A stretch of 64,000 nucleotides of DNA from Chloroflexota bacterium (GTDB lineage Bacteria > Chloroflexota > Anaerolineae > Anaerolineales > Villigracilaceae), in contig VGNE01000008.1 of the NCBI GenBank assembly GCA_016866215.1, positions 30,924 through 94,923 on the forward strand, written 5' to 3'. Of this stretch, positions 29,737 through 37,321 are shown piece after piece. Under the pieces are notes generated by a model. The model saw only the letters and a list, made by a program, of their open reading frames with translations. It searched no databases and had not been told where the DNA came from. The translations under genes were made by a program, and so were the position numbers. Every line of letters begins with the position of its first letter. The stretch's first letter is position 1.

Positions 29737-32700
29737 GCGTTTTTTTCTTCCTGATGATCGAACAGCGTTCCCAACATGAGATTCTCGAACCCGCGCTCCA
29801 TCCCCGCGCGGATCAGGTTCTGCGTTTCGTGGATGTCTTGGATTTCCAACATCGCCCACGTGCCATACTTTCCGCTGTTATTCACGGCGGGAATCCACAT
29901 CTCGCGGGCGGTTTTTACCTTCAAGCCCTTCTTATCGTCCTTCTTGCCTGTGACTTCGATCAACAAGTTCAATACGTCATTGCGAGCCGCCGTTGGTCGA
30001 GTAGGCGTGTTCGTCGCCGTATCGAGACCAGGCGGCGAAGCAATCTCCTCCTGCCGCGCGGGGATTGCTTCGTCGCTCACTCCGTTCGCTCCTCGCAATG
30101 ACGACATGTCGAGGACAACAATAAAATCAGGCAAATATTGCCTGCTCACGCCTTGATACTCATACGGAATCGAAAAGCCAAGATTTTGGTTCTTCACATA
30201 CGCCAACACTTCGGGCATTTGCTCCAATCGCTTGGCGACGCCCTGCTCCCATTCGGCGGTATCCGCCACCACGTAATTGATGTGGCTCTTGGTCGTCTCG
30301 CGCACTTCCTTTGTGGTCAGGAAATCCACATAGCGCGTCGAGCCGAGCGTGTCATACGGGACGAAGATGGGCAGCAGGCGTTTCTCTTCTTGATGTTCGA
30401 TATTTTCCTTGACGATTCCCTGCTGGATTTTGGTCAACGCGCCAGAGAAATATTCTCCAACGGAGAGATAACCAACCACCATGCGGTCTTTCAAACGCAC
30501 ATGATTTCGCACATACTCCCCGACGATCTTCTGCAACTGCGGGAACAGCCAATATTTTTCAACGCCGTCGCCATCGGTGTAATAACGCTTGAGCAAGGCT
30601 TGTGTCAGTCGCATCACCACTTCGCCTTCGCGCCGTTCTTTGATCTTCTCCAACGTCTCTTTGGTCTCTTCGCCGATCAAGCCTTCGGAAATCACTTCGG
30701 TTGGTTCGTTTTCGATGACTGTGCGCGATTCTTGGGTAAATTTCGCGGCAAGTTGCCGTTCATCCAATTCGTACCGATAGCCTTCCAACCGCGGGAAGGT
30801 GATTTCAAATTGCTCACGTTCCTCAATGGCATGAACACGGTGAACGACCTTTGGCGTCTGCGCGCTTGTTGTGCCTTCGGCTTTCAGGAAGTTGAACGGA
30901 ACGCCATACACCTCAGCATATTCTGGCGTAAATTTTTCGACACCATCGGCATCCACGACTGGGGAATAATCCACCCGCCTCAATGCCCGACCAACCACCT
31001 GCTCACAAAGCAACTGGGTTGTAAAAGCCCTGACACCCAAAATGTGAGTGACAGTGTTTACATCCCAGCCTTCGGTCAACATCGAAACCGAAACCACACA
31101 TTTTATATTTTCGCCCAACCTGCCAGGCTTACCCACCGTGTTCATTACTTCGCGTAAAAGTTCTTCATCCGTTGGTTCATCCCTGCCAGGAAATCGTCTG
31201 CGATATTCCTTGTGAAAGTCTGCAATTTCAACGGCAAATACCTTTTTGAAGGCTGGGTCAATCTGCTCGCCGCTTTCCAATTGCGCGCTGTCTATCAATA
31301 ACGTGTTGGGGCGGTCGTAGAAATTCACGCCATCTTCGTTGCGGGGGATGTCGAGATTCCCTTTTTCAATGCGAATTTGCCCTCTGGGGCTGGCTGTTTC
31401 GCGCTCATAGCCTGCAATCCAGCGATATACCATTTCGGAAACGGTTGTGTTGTTGCACACCACGATCATCACAGGTGGCATCACGGCTGGATTGTCTCGC
31501 TTCTGCTTTTCGTATTCCCGAAAATATTTTTCGTAATTGCCATACAGCGAATGCAACGCCTCTTCCAATTTCGTTGGCAGGATGATGGTCGAAAGATCGT
31601 AATCACCTGTTTTCTTGCCTTTCTTGGGCAAATCTCCACTGACATATTCCCACAAATTGCGAAACTCTGGAACATCGCCATAAACGATGGTGTCTGAAGC
31701 AACAGGCAGTCGCGGAATTTTCACAATGCCGCATTCGAGCGCATCGAGAAGTGAGAAGTCATACACTGTCCATTGAAACAAAGTTCCTTCGGGATAGCCT
31801 GACCCGCGCAGGAAATACGGTGTGGCAGAAAGGTCAATGATGGCGTTGATGTTCTTCTTTTGCGAGAGGGCTTCCAGTCCGCTAATCCACACTCGCGCCG
31901 CCTTGTTGTTATCGTCGGCTTCTTTGCGTTCATCTATGCTCATGTTTTCGGCGCTTGGTTTCTCGCGATAACAGTGATGGGCTTCATCATTGATGACAAG
32001 CACGCGCGGCTTATTGAGCAGGCTCTTAAAAGCGCGGTTAATCATTGCGTTGGGCGATTCTTTTACTGCTTCGTCTTGGATCAAGCCTGTGGCTTTGAGC
32101 GTGCCTCCCATTTCAAGGCGCGGGTTTTCACGCAGCGCCAATTGATGGAAGTTCGTAATGAATACAACGGCTTGATGGAGCAATTCGAAATCCTGACGAG
32201 ACACTATATCGCGCGCCAGATAGTAGTTTCTCGGATTCTCTGGCTTGAGTACATCCAGACGGTCTTTGATAGTTATGCCTGGCGTGATTATGGCGAATGC
32301 GTCCGTAAATCTTGTATCTTGCGGGTAACGAACCTTGTTTAAGGTGTGATAGGCAATAATCATTGCCATGACCACTGTTTTTCCTGAACCTGTAGCCATC
32401 TTGAATGCCAGTCGGTACAAACCAGGATTGGCTTCGGCATTGGATTTCCGCAATTCGTTGGGAATCCATGTTTCGCCAGCTTTTTCCGCAACTTCAGTAA
32501 TAAACATCAGGGTTTCCAATGCTTCGATCTGGCAAAAGAAGAGTTTATTTTCTCGGTTTTCATCTCTCCAGTAATACAACAAATCTCGCGATGTCCTTGT
32601 AATTCCTGAATAGCCACTCTCTCGCCATTCTTTTATCTTTGCCCGAATCTTGTTGATAAATTCATTTTCGGTCTGAAGTTCACTGCCATACGCGCCCTCG

Positions 32701-32867
32701 GCTATATCCAATTCAAGTTGTCTTTCTTTGAGCCGTGCTCGTGGAACGGGAATGTAGAAACTGCTTGGACGACGAACTTCCAGAATTTCTTCTGAAATCC
32801 CGCGCTCGTCCGCCTTGAAGTGTCGAATAGGTTCAAAATACGGGGAATTGATAATCGGGTTATTCAT
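29733..32867 (-). CDS. Type III-like restriction endonuclease subunit (Res) with in-frame palindrome
   Basis: The 1044-residue protein is a superfamily 2 helicase with FKMATGSGKTVVMAM (Walker A, near 160), VLVINDEAHHCYRE (DEAH, near 295), SMLTEGWDVNTVTHILG and QVVGRALRR (near 620-650). The C-terminus is a PD-(D/E)xK nuclease: PDFIVVLD near 925 and LLIEVTGKKDDKK near 965. Between these two catalytic halves lies a 128-nt R1 palindrome read in frame (29976-30103), adding about 43 residues to the loop. TATAAT lies 8 nt before the ATG. Protein names vary for this branch; the type III label rests on the Mod-Res pairing. Confidence 0.88.
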   Translation of the reverse strand: MNNPIINSPYFEPIRHFKADERGISEEILEVRRPSSFYIPVPRARLKERQLELDIAEGAYGSELQTENEFINKIRAKIKEWRESGYSGITRTSRDLLYYWRDENRENKLFFCQIEALETLMFITEVAEKAGETWIPNELRKSNAEANPGLYRLAFKMATGSGKTVVMAMIIAYHTLNKVRYPQDTRFTDAFAIITPGITIKDRLDVLKPENPRNYYLARDIVSRQDFELLHQAVVFITNFHQLALRENPRLEMGGTLKATGLIQDEAVKESPNAMINRAFKSLLNKPRVLVINDEAHHCYREKPSAENMSIDERKEADDNNKAARVWISGLEALSQKKNINAIIDLSATPYFLRGSGYPEGTLFQWTVYDFSLLDALECGIVKIPRLPVASDTIVYGDVPEFRNLWEYVSGDLPKKGKKTGDYDLSTIILPTKLEEALHSLYGNYEKYFREYEKQKRDNPAVMPPVMIVVCNNTTVSEMVYRWIAGYERETASPRGQIRIEKGNLDIPRNEDGVNFYDRPNTLLIDSAQLESGEQIDPAFKKVFAVEIADFHKEYRRRFPGRDEPTDEELLREVMNTVGKPGRLGENIKCVVSVSMLTEGWDVNTVTHILGVRAFTTQLLCEQVVGRALRRVDYSPVVDADGVEKFTPEYAEVYGVPFNFLKAEGTTSAQTPKVVHRVHAIEEREQFEITFPRLEGYRYELDERQLAAKFTQESRTVIENEPTEVISEGLIGEETKETLEKIKERREGEVVMRLTQALLKRYYTDGDGVEKYWLFPQLQKIVGEYVRNHVRLKDRMVVGYLSVGEYFSGALTKIQQGIVKENIEHQEEKRLLPIFVPYDTLGSTRYVDFLTTKEVRETTKSHINYVVADTAEWEQGVAKRLEQMPEVLAYVKNQNLGFSIPYEYQGVSRQYLPDFIVVLDMSSLRGANGVSDEAIPARQEEIASPPGLDTATNTPTRPTAARNDVLNLLIEVTGKKDDKKGLKVKTAREMWIPAVNNSGKYGTWAMLEIQDIHETQNLIRAGMERGFENLMLGTLFDHQEEKNA
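29976..30103. repeat. R1 palindrome inside the res nuclease domain
   Basis: Ends are GTCATTGCGAGCCGCCG and TCCTCGCAATGAC, with GCGAAGCAATCTCC and GGGGATTGCTTCG inside. A nested GGTCGAGTAGGCG and ATCGAGACC pair matches the repeat at 7655-7765. The reading frame of res stays open through it. Confidence 0.85.
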
Positions 32868-32955
32868 TGAAAAAGATTATAACGTAATTATTTCACTACC
32901 CTCATCCCCGTGCGGGCTAACAGCAAAACAAACGGCCCCCTTGCGGGGGCAACAA

Positions 32956-33747
32956 CTACTTCCTCTTCTTCACATCCTTCAACAACTTCTTCTCGTCTGA
33001 ATTCAACTTGCGTTCCACTTTCCTCACATCCTCCGCAGGCGGCAGGGACTCTGGTTTGACTCCGCGCTCTATCAACATGTGTCGCACAGCTTGATTGTTT
33101 TCCACATGCTCATTGGAAATGGCGTTTTCCCCATTCAAGTCTTTTTCAAGAACGTTATGGCTGGTCAATTCGGTGGCGAAGTCTTTGGCTTTGATAGTCA
33201 ACGTGGGTAAAAAGTCTGCCAGTGGTCGACTATCGGGTACGGCGAGTTTCTTCTTCATCTCTTGCGTGGAATACCCGCCAAAGAGCGCCGAATCGCCCCG
33301 TGAGCGGATGATGGCAAAACCGCGGTCATCTACACCGCGCTCGTAGATAATGCCCGATAATTTCTTTTCCGATTTCGAGAGTTTATCGCGTGCAGAAACC
33401 CTGCCTACATCTAATAGGCGTTGTTCGATGATTTCCTGCTTACGGGTTTGTACAGCAAAATAAGTTTGGGCAAAAGCGATTTCGTTCTTGGATGAGTCCC
33501 CGTTTTGGGCGATCAAGTAACAGGCATAGCGAGTGAGGGCAATATCGTCAATTTCACGCATCGAACCGCTTCCCAAGGCAACCATTTTGTTGACGTCAAC
33601 AAAATGGTCGGCAACAGGAACCCCTGCGTTATCACAAGCGATTTTTGCTTTTTCGATGGCGTTCTTGAAATTGTCCCATTTGGCATAGCCTAATATCTCC
33701 TGCAAGTCGTGGATATCGCCATCGACTTCAATGACCAGCCCCGCCAA
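32956..33747 (-). CDS. DinD-like protein with N-terminus replaced by a DUF559 fragment
   Basis: The 263-residue frame reads MAGLVIEVDGDIHDLQ and then EILGYAKWDNFKNAIEKAKIACDNAGV, RYACYLIAQNGDSSKNEIAFAQTYFAVQTRKQEII and so on. From EILGYAKW onward it is the DinD / BRO-N family (DNA-damage-inducible protein D). The first 16 residues are instead the VEVDGD-HDLQ segment of DUF559. The junction falls on a shared CTGCAAG-type word. DinD normally starts some residues earlier, so the protein is a chimera or a truncated gene. DinD often accompanies R-M and recombination genes. Confidence 0.75.
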   Translation of the reverse strand: MAGLVIEVDGDIHDLQEILGYAKWDNFKNAIEKAKIACDNAGVPVADHFVDVNKMVALGSGSMREIDDIALTRYACYLIAQNGDSSKNEIAFAQTYFAVQTRKQEIIEQRLLDVGRVSARDKLSKSEKKLSGIIYERGVDDRGFAIIRSRGDSALFGGYSTQEMKKKLAVPDSRPLADFLPTLTIKAKDFATELTSHNVLEKDLNGENAISNEHVENNQAVRHMLIERGVKPESLPPAEDVRKVERKLNSDEKKLLKDVKKRK

Positions 33748-33761
33748 AGAGCAAGGATGAA

Positions 33762-34058
33762 TTACGAAGGATGAAGGATGAATTCCCTGATCTTCCCCAC
33801 CACCGCGGACAGGTACCTCATCACCTCATCATTCCCAAAGCGGACAATCCTCAATCCCATCTCACTCAACACCTTCTCCCGCCGTTCATCTTCCTCTTTC
33901 TGCAAGTCGTGGATGTCTCCGTCCACTTCCACAACCAACCCCGCTTTGTGACAGTAAAAATCGACAATGAATCCCAGAATGACCTGCTGCCTCCGAAAGT
34001 GGACTCCCAGCTTATTCGCCCGCAATTCTTCCCATAAGATTTTCTCGGCGGGAGTCAT
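33762..34058 (-). pseudogene. DUF559 gene lacking its 5' end
   Basis: MTPAEKILWEELRANKLGVHFRRQQVILGFIVDFYCHKAGLVVEVDGDIHDLQKEEDERREKVL runs on through GLRIVRFGNDEVMRYLSAVVGKIREFIL with no R2 or R3. The N-terminal 25 residues are gone: upstream sequence diverges at about 34060. The Vsr-like core (D-F-Y, E-V-D-G-D) is complete, so a product from the internal ATG might still fold. Confidence 0.7.
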
Positions 34059-34074
34059 GCTCCAGCAGAGTCAT

Positions 34075-34290
34075 TTATTCTGTGTTGAGAAATTCCTGCC
34101 AATCCAGCCCCAATTGACGAATGACCGCCCTCAACGTGCCGAGTTTCAAATCCTTTGCGCCCCAATTGGGTAACGGAGCGATCTTTCCATTCTTTGGATT
34201 GTGCCAAACACGATGAGAGCCTTTTCCGCGGCGCGGCAATTCCTCACAGCCAAGCGTTTTGAGTTTATTCGAGGCTTCGCGATATTTCAT
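34075..34290 (-). CDS. HicA-family toxin
   Basis: The 71-residue protein has REASNKLKTLGCEELPRRGKGSHRVWHNPKNGKIAPLPNWGAKDLKLGTLRAVIRQLGL. This is the HicA double-stranded-RNA-binding-like fold with the catalytic His in G-S-H. It overlaps hicB by 4 nt. Here hicB is upstream, the less common gene order. Confidence 0.9.
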   Translation of the reverse strand: MKYREASNKLKTLGCEELPRRGKGSHRVWHNPKNGKIAPLPNWGAKDLKLGTLRAVIRQLGLDWQEFLNTE

Positions 34291-34535
34291 ACGGCTAAAA
34301 CAGTCTCAACCCAAAGAGGTGTATCTTCCTTCGCAGGCTGTAATGCGGACGGAAGGGGACGTTTCAACTGCCTGAAACCGTCCACAATCGCGGCGAGCGC
34401 ATCATTCGCATTATGCAAGGCATCCTGCACATCTTCGCCCTCGGTGATCAACTCAGGCAAAAGCGGACAGGTGACTACATATCCGCCTTCGGGCTGTGGC
34501 TCTAAAACGAGAGGCAACTTATAAATTTGACCCAT
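34287..34535 (-). CDS. HicB-family antitoxin
   Basis: The 82-residue protein has YKLPLVLEPQPEGGYVVTCPLLPELITEGEDVQDALHNANDALAAIVDGF, the partial RNase H fold of HicB. The C-terminus is short, without an obvious extra DNA-binding domain. TAGGAGAAA lies 5 nt before the ATG and a TATACT box further upstream, so it has a conventional leader. Confidence 0.88.
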   Translation of the reverse strand: MGQIYKLPLVLEPQPEGGYVVTCPLLPELITEGEDVQDALHNANDALAAIVDGFRQLKRPLPSALQPAKEDTPLWVETVLAV

Positions 34536-34594
34536 GGATTTCTCCTATTTTTTCTGGTCAAAGTATAGCACAGTCTAATCTATACTCACTGTGT

Positions 34595-34770
34595 CAAAAC
34601 CAAATTCTTGATCCTCCCCACCACCGCGGACAGTCCTCTCACAACCTCATCATTCCCAAAGCGGACAATCTTCAGCCCCATTTCAGTCAACACCCTCTCC
34701 CGCCGTTCATCTTCCTCTTTCTGCAAGTCGTGGACATCGCCATCTACTTCAATGACCAACCCCGCCGAAG
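34595..34770 (-). pseudogene. DUF559 C-terminal relic
   Basis: Minus-strand codons give GLVIEVDGDVHDLQKEEDER, RERVLTEMGLKIVRFGNDEV and VVGRIKNLV. The R3 insert is absent. It is followed at 34771-34800 by GGATGAATTATGAAGG-type STR words. Confidence 0.72.
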
Positions 34771-34840
34771 CGTAAGGATGAATTATGAAGGCTGAAGGAT
34801 GAATAATGTCGTGTTTGCAGGAACATGCTTATCGCCGAGT

Positions 34841-34930
34841 TTCCCCCAAATCCGACGATTCAATTGCTCAATTCTCATCCCTAATTTTCATTGTCGTATT
34901 TGGGGGAGATGTCCGAAGGACAGAGGGGGT
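34841..34930. repeat. R2 variant (second subtype)
   Basis: CCCCCAAATCCGACGATTCA and TTGTCGTATTTGGGGGAGAT arms end in GACAGAGGGGGT. The boundary motif CCCGTTTGGATT follows at 34963-34974. The interval from 34536 to 35088 has no intact gene. Confidence 0.75.
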
Positions 34931-35088
34931 TCCCTCCCTCCCCGCTTCCCTCCCCTCCCTCCCCCGTTTGGATTGCATTGATTTCAGCAAGAATCACGGC
35001 TATACTTCACTAAATCATGAAATGTTCGCTGCTACACTACTTCATGTCTATATAGATCAATAAAGCTTCTTTGAAAAAAGGCGGTAGC

Positions 35089-35889
35089 ATGCATAAATTC
35101 TTTGAATTCCTTCGCAGACTTTTCTCTCTCCGAAATATTGCGCCGCTACTTATTATCCTTGGGGCAATTATCGGCAGTCTTGGTCTCCAGCCATTTGGTA
35201 TAACATTCACATCGAACCAGATTATTATGGCGCTACTTGCTTTTCTTGCAATTGACGCACTTGTAGAAAGATTAGAAATCCTCACTCGCGTTGAACAAGA
35301 CATTCAGAATATCAAAAAGTCTCTGATTCCAAGATCGACATCAAATACATTCTTCAAAAAACGAGACTATCAAGGTCTTGAACACCTTATTGACGAAGCT
35401 CGTATTGAAATCTGGATTGCTGGAATTACATTGGACTCTATAACATCATTAGTAGATCGTTTGCGTGAAAAGGCAAAACAAGGTTGTAACATCCGCATCC
35501 TGGCACTCAGTCCCAACGGCATAGCATTACAAGAGATGGCTAAATATTTTGCTAGTAACCCTGACCTAGTTGGGACAAGAATCACAAGTAATCTGCGAGT
35601 CCTTGTCACAAACTTGAGACCACCAGTAAAGGGAGATATCCAAATAAAAGTTCTTGATAGAGTCTTCACTACAGGATATGCGATTTCAGACCCAAATAGC
35701 CAGAATGGACACATGTTAGTACAGTTTTATAATTATTGGGTTGGCGTCAAGAATTCTCCACTCTTTGAACTTTTCTGTGAGGAAGATAAATACTGGTATC
35801 CTCTTTACCTGCGACAATATGAAAGAGCCTGGGAACATGCAACGAAATTTGAGGATACCTTCCCAACGCGCTTGGATAATAGTAACTAA
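35089..35889 (+). CDS. Membrane-anchored PLD-like effector candidate
   Basis: The ATG at 35089 (266 residues) has AAAGGCGG upstream. Two hydrophobic segments lie at about 15-35 and 43-62 (NIAPLLIILGAIIGSLGL; IIMALLAFLAID). A cytoplasmic domain then starts HLIDEARIEIWIAGITLDSITSLVDRLREKAKQGCNIRILALSP. That pattern resembles phospholipase-D-like domains in which the HKD motifs are degenerate. Such two-helix proteins with a soluble sensor domain are common in defence islands. It is convergent with vsr, overlapping by 4 nt. The function is inferred only from architecture. Confidence 0.65.
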   Translation: MHKFFEFLRRLFSLRNIAPLLIILGAIIGSLGLQPFGITFTSNQIIMALLAFLAIDALVERLEILTRVEQDIQNIKKSLIPRSTSNTFFKKRDYQGLEHLIDEARIEIWIAGITLDSITSLVDRLREKAKQGCNIRILALSPNGIALQEMAKYFASNPDLVGTRITSNLRVLVTNLRPPVKGDIQIKVLDRVFTTGYAISDPNSQNGHMLVQFYNYWVGVKNSPLFELFCEEDKYWYPLYLRQYERAWEHATKFEDTFPTRLDNSN

Positions 35890-36296
35890 ACGCCGACAAC
35901 TCGCTTAACTTTTTCAACCACCTTCGACACCGACGCCTTCAACTCATGTTCTTTAATTCTGACCACCTTCCACCCCTGCCTTCTCAATTGCCTTGAAACT
36001 CGTTTATCTCTAGCGATATTTGTTTCTATCTTGTTCTTCCAAAAACTTCTATGTGTTTTCGACAACCTTTTGCATTTACACCCGTGCCAAAAACAACCGT
36101 CTACAAAGATTACTGTCTTCTTATCGTCAAAGACAAAATCGGGTTTTCCCGCTAAATCTTTTGCGTTCATTCTCCAACCCGAAATTCTCGCAGACGCTAA
36201 TCCTGCTCGCAACCGCCGTTCGGTAGAGTGAGTATTCTTGCTATGGATGGCAGACATGATCTCAGAACGTTTTTCTTTAGAGAATGTGTCCGTCAT
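35886..36296 (-). CDS. vsr: Very short patch repair endonuclease (Vsr)
   Basis: The 136-residue protein has FSKEKRSEIMSAIHSKNTHSTERRLRAGL, the N-terminal arm. KPDFVFDDKKTVIFVDGCFWHGCKC has the catalytic Asp in F-V-D and the zinc-ligand Cys/His. NIARDKRVSRQLRRQGWKVVRIKEHEL closes the fold. Vsr nicks at T:G mismatches produced by deamination of 5-methylcytosine, which fits the dcm gene in the same operon. Confidence 0.92.
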   Translation of the reverse strand: MTDTFSKEKRSEIMSAIHSKNTHSTERRLRAGLASARISGWRMNAKDLAGKPDFVFDDKKTVIFVDGCFWHGCKCKRLSKTHRSFWKNKIETNIARDKRVSRQLRRQGWKVVRIKEHELKASVSKVVEKVKRVVGV

Positions 36297-36319
36297 ACAA
36301 CCTCAAATTTATTGCCGTA

Positions 36320-37321
36320 CTACAAAACCACCTGGAAATAACTTGGATATCTTCTGTAATGACGTGCGTACTCTCGCAACATTTCAAGCGATTTTTGATT
36401 ATCAGTATGTAGCCTGAAAGGTAATTTTTCGTGCAAAGCTTCAAAATCGGCGGCGGGTAGTTTACTGTCAATTTCTAATCGTTCTTTTGCCGACAAAGCA
36501 GGGATATTGATGTGCCTTACATCTCGCCAAGAATCTGGAAGATACTCCCATTTGTTTTTCATGTTTTTTCTGAAATCGTCTTCTTCAGATTTAATTGTCA
36601 ATCTTATTGTTGCGGTTAGCATGATATGGTCGCTATCCTGATACGAGAATTGCGACAAAAGAACAGGGGTAATTCTATGATCCTTGCTTGTTCCTTTTTC
36701 GGCGGCAATTTCAATTGCTCCACTCAGAATTGAAGGCAATCGTCTTACTATCATATCTTCAGCAGTCGCGTCGGGTAGCAGATACTCGCCAATTTGTTCT
36801 CTAAGATTCGTTAATCGCCTAGCAAGGAGATCTTCTTGAGTTTCTCCCCTTTGCGCTTCGCCCAAAGTTGCTGGATTGGCATTCAGTGTTATTTTCACAA
36901 CATCGTTAGGCGAAAGCTTATCAAGCAAAGTCTCAAATTCGATTAATTGTTCCCGCCTTTTTGGGGAGGCGTAATCTAGCCAAATCACAAGGCATTTATC
37001 CATTAAGGAGTTTTCGTCTACAAAATTTTCAAAATCAACGACAAAATCGCTTATCGTTCTTGGTATACAAGTTACACAAGACGGTCTTTGATTAAATTTT
37101 TGTCTTTGGTAAATGATTTCGTCTTCTTCGAAAGAATAAAGGTTGGTAATTCCAAGTTCCTGATGAAACAACTTATGATCCTCTAGTTGAGGACCGCCCA
37201 TAGATACATAAGCAAAAGTTGACGGTTTATATGCATCTATCTTTTCTACAAGTTCAACAAATAGCAGTCTTTCAACATGCTTATTAGGGCGAAGTTGATA
37301 TGTAACATTACCGCCGCTCAT
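36320..37321 (-). CDS. Unrecognised 333-residue protein between GHKL ATPase and Vsr
   Basis: I do not recognise a family. The middle has an alternating strand-helix character typical of Rossmann folds: FAYVSMGGPQLEDHKLFH, LYSFEEDEIIYQRQKFNQRPSC, CLVIWLDYASPKRREQLIEF, NDVVKITLNANPATLG. The L-D-Y-A-S-P after a hydrophobic strand resembles a methyltransferase-type motif IV. It overlaps the ATPase gene by 4 nt, so the two are tightly coupled. It may be the third component of an epigenetic or defence system with the methylase and ATPase. Confidence 0.65.
   Translation of the reverse strand: MSGGNVTYQLRPNKHVERLLFVELVEKIDAYKPSTFAYVSMGGPQLEDHKLFHQELGITNLYSFEEDEIIYQRQKFNQRPSCVTCIPRTISDFVVDFENFVDENSLMDKCLVIWLDYASPKRREQLIEFETLLDKLSPNDVVKITLNANPATLGEAQRGETQEDLLARRLTNLREQIGEYLLPDATAEDMIVRRLPSILSGAIEIAAEKGTSKDHRITPVLLSQFSYQDSDHIMLTATIRLTIKSEEDDFRKNMKNKWEYLPDSWRDVRHINIPALSAKERLEIDSKLPAADFEALHEKLPFRLHTDNQKSLEMLREYARHYRRYPSYFQVVL

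Noticed and set aside
29733..32867. Type I HsdR or a DISARM/BREX helicase as identity of the 1044-residue protein
   Set aside because: There is no HsdS or HsdM, no BREX/DISARM partner genes, and the adjacent beta-class Mod fits a type III-like pair better.
34075..34290. Functional pairing of HicA with the adjacent DUF559 gene
   Set aside because: HicA overlaps HicB on the other side, and the DUF559 gene is a 5'-truncated relic.
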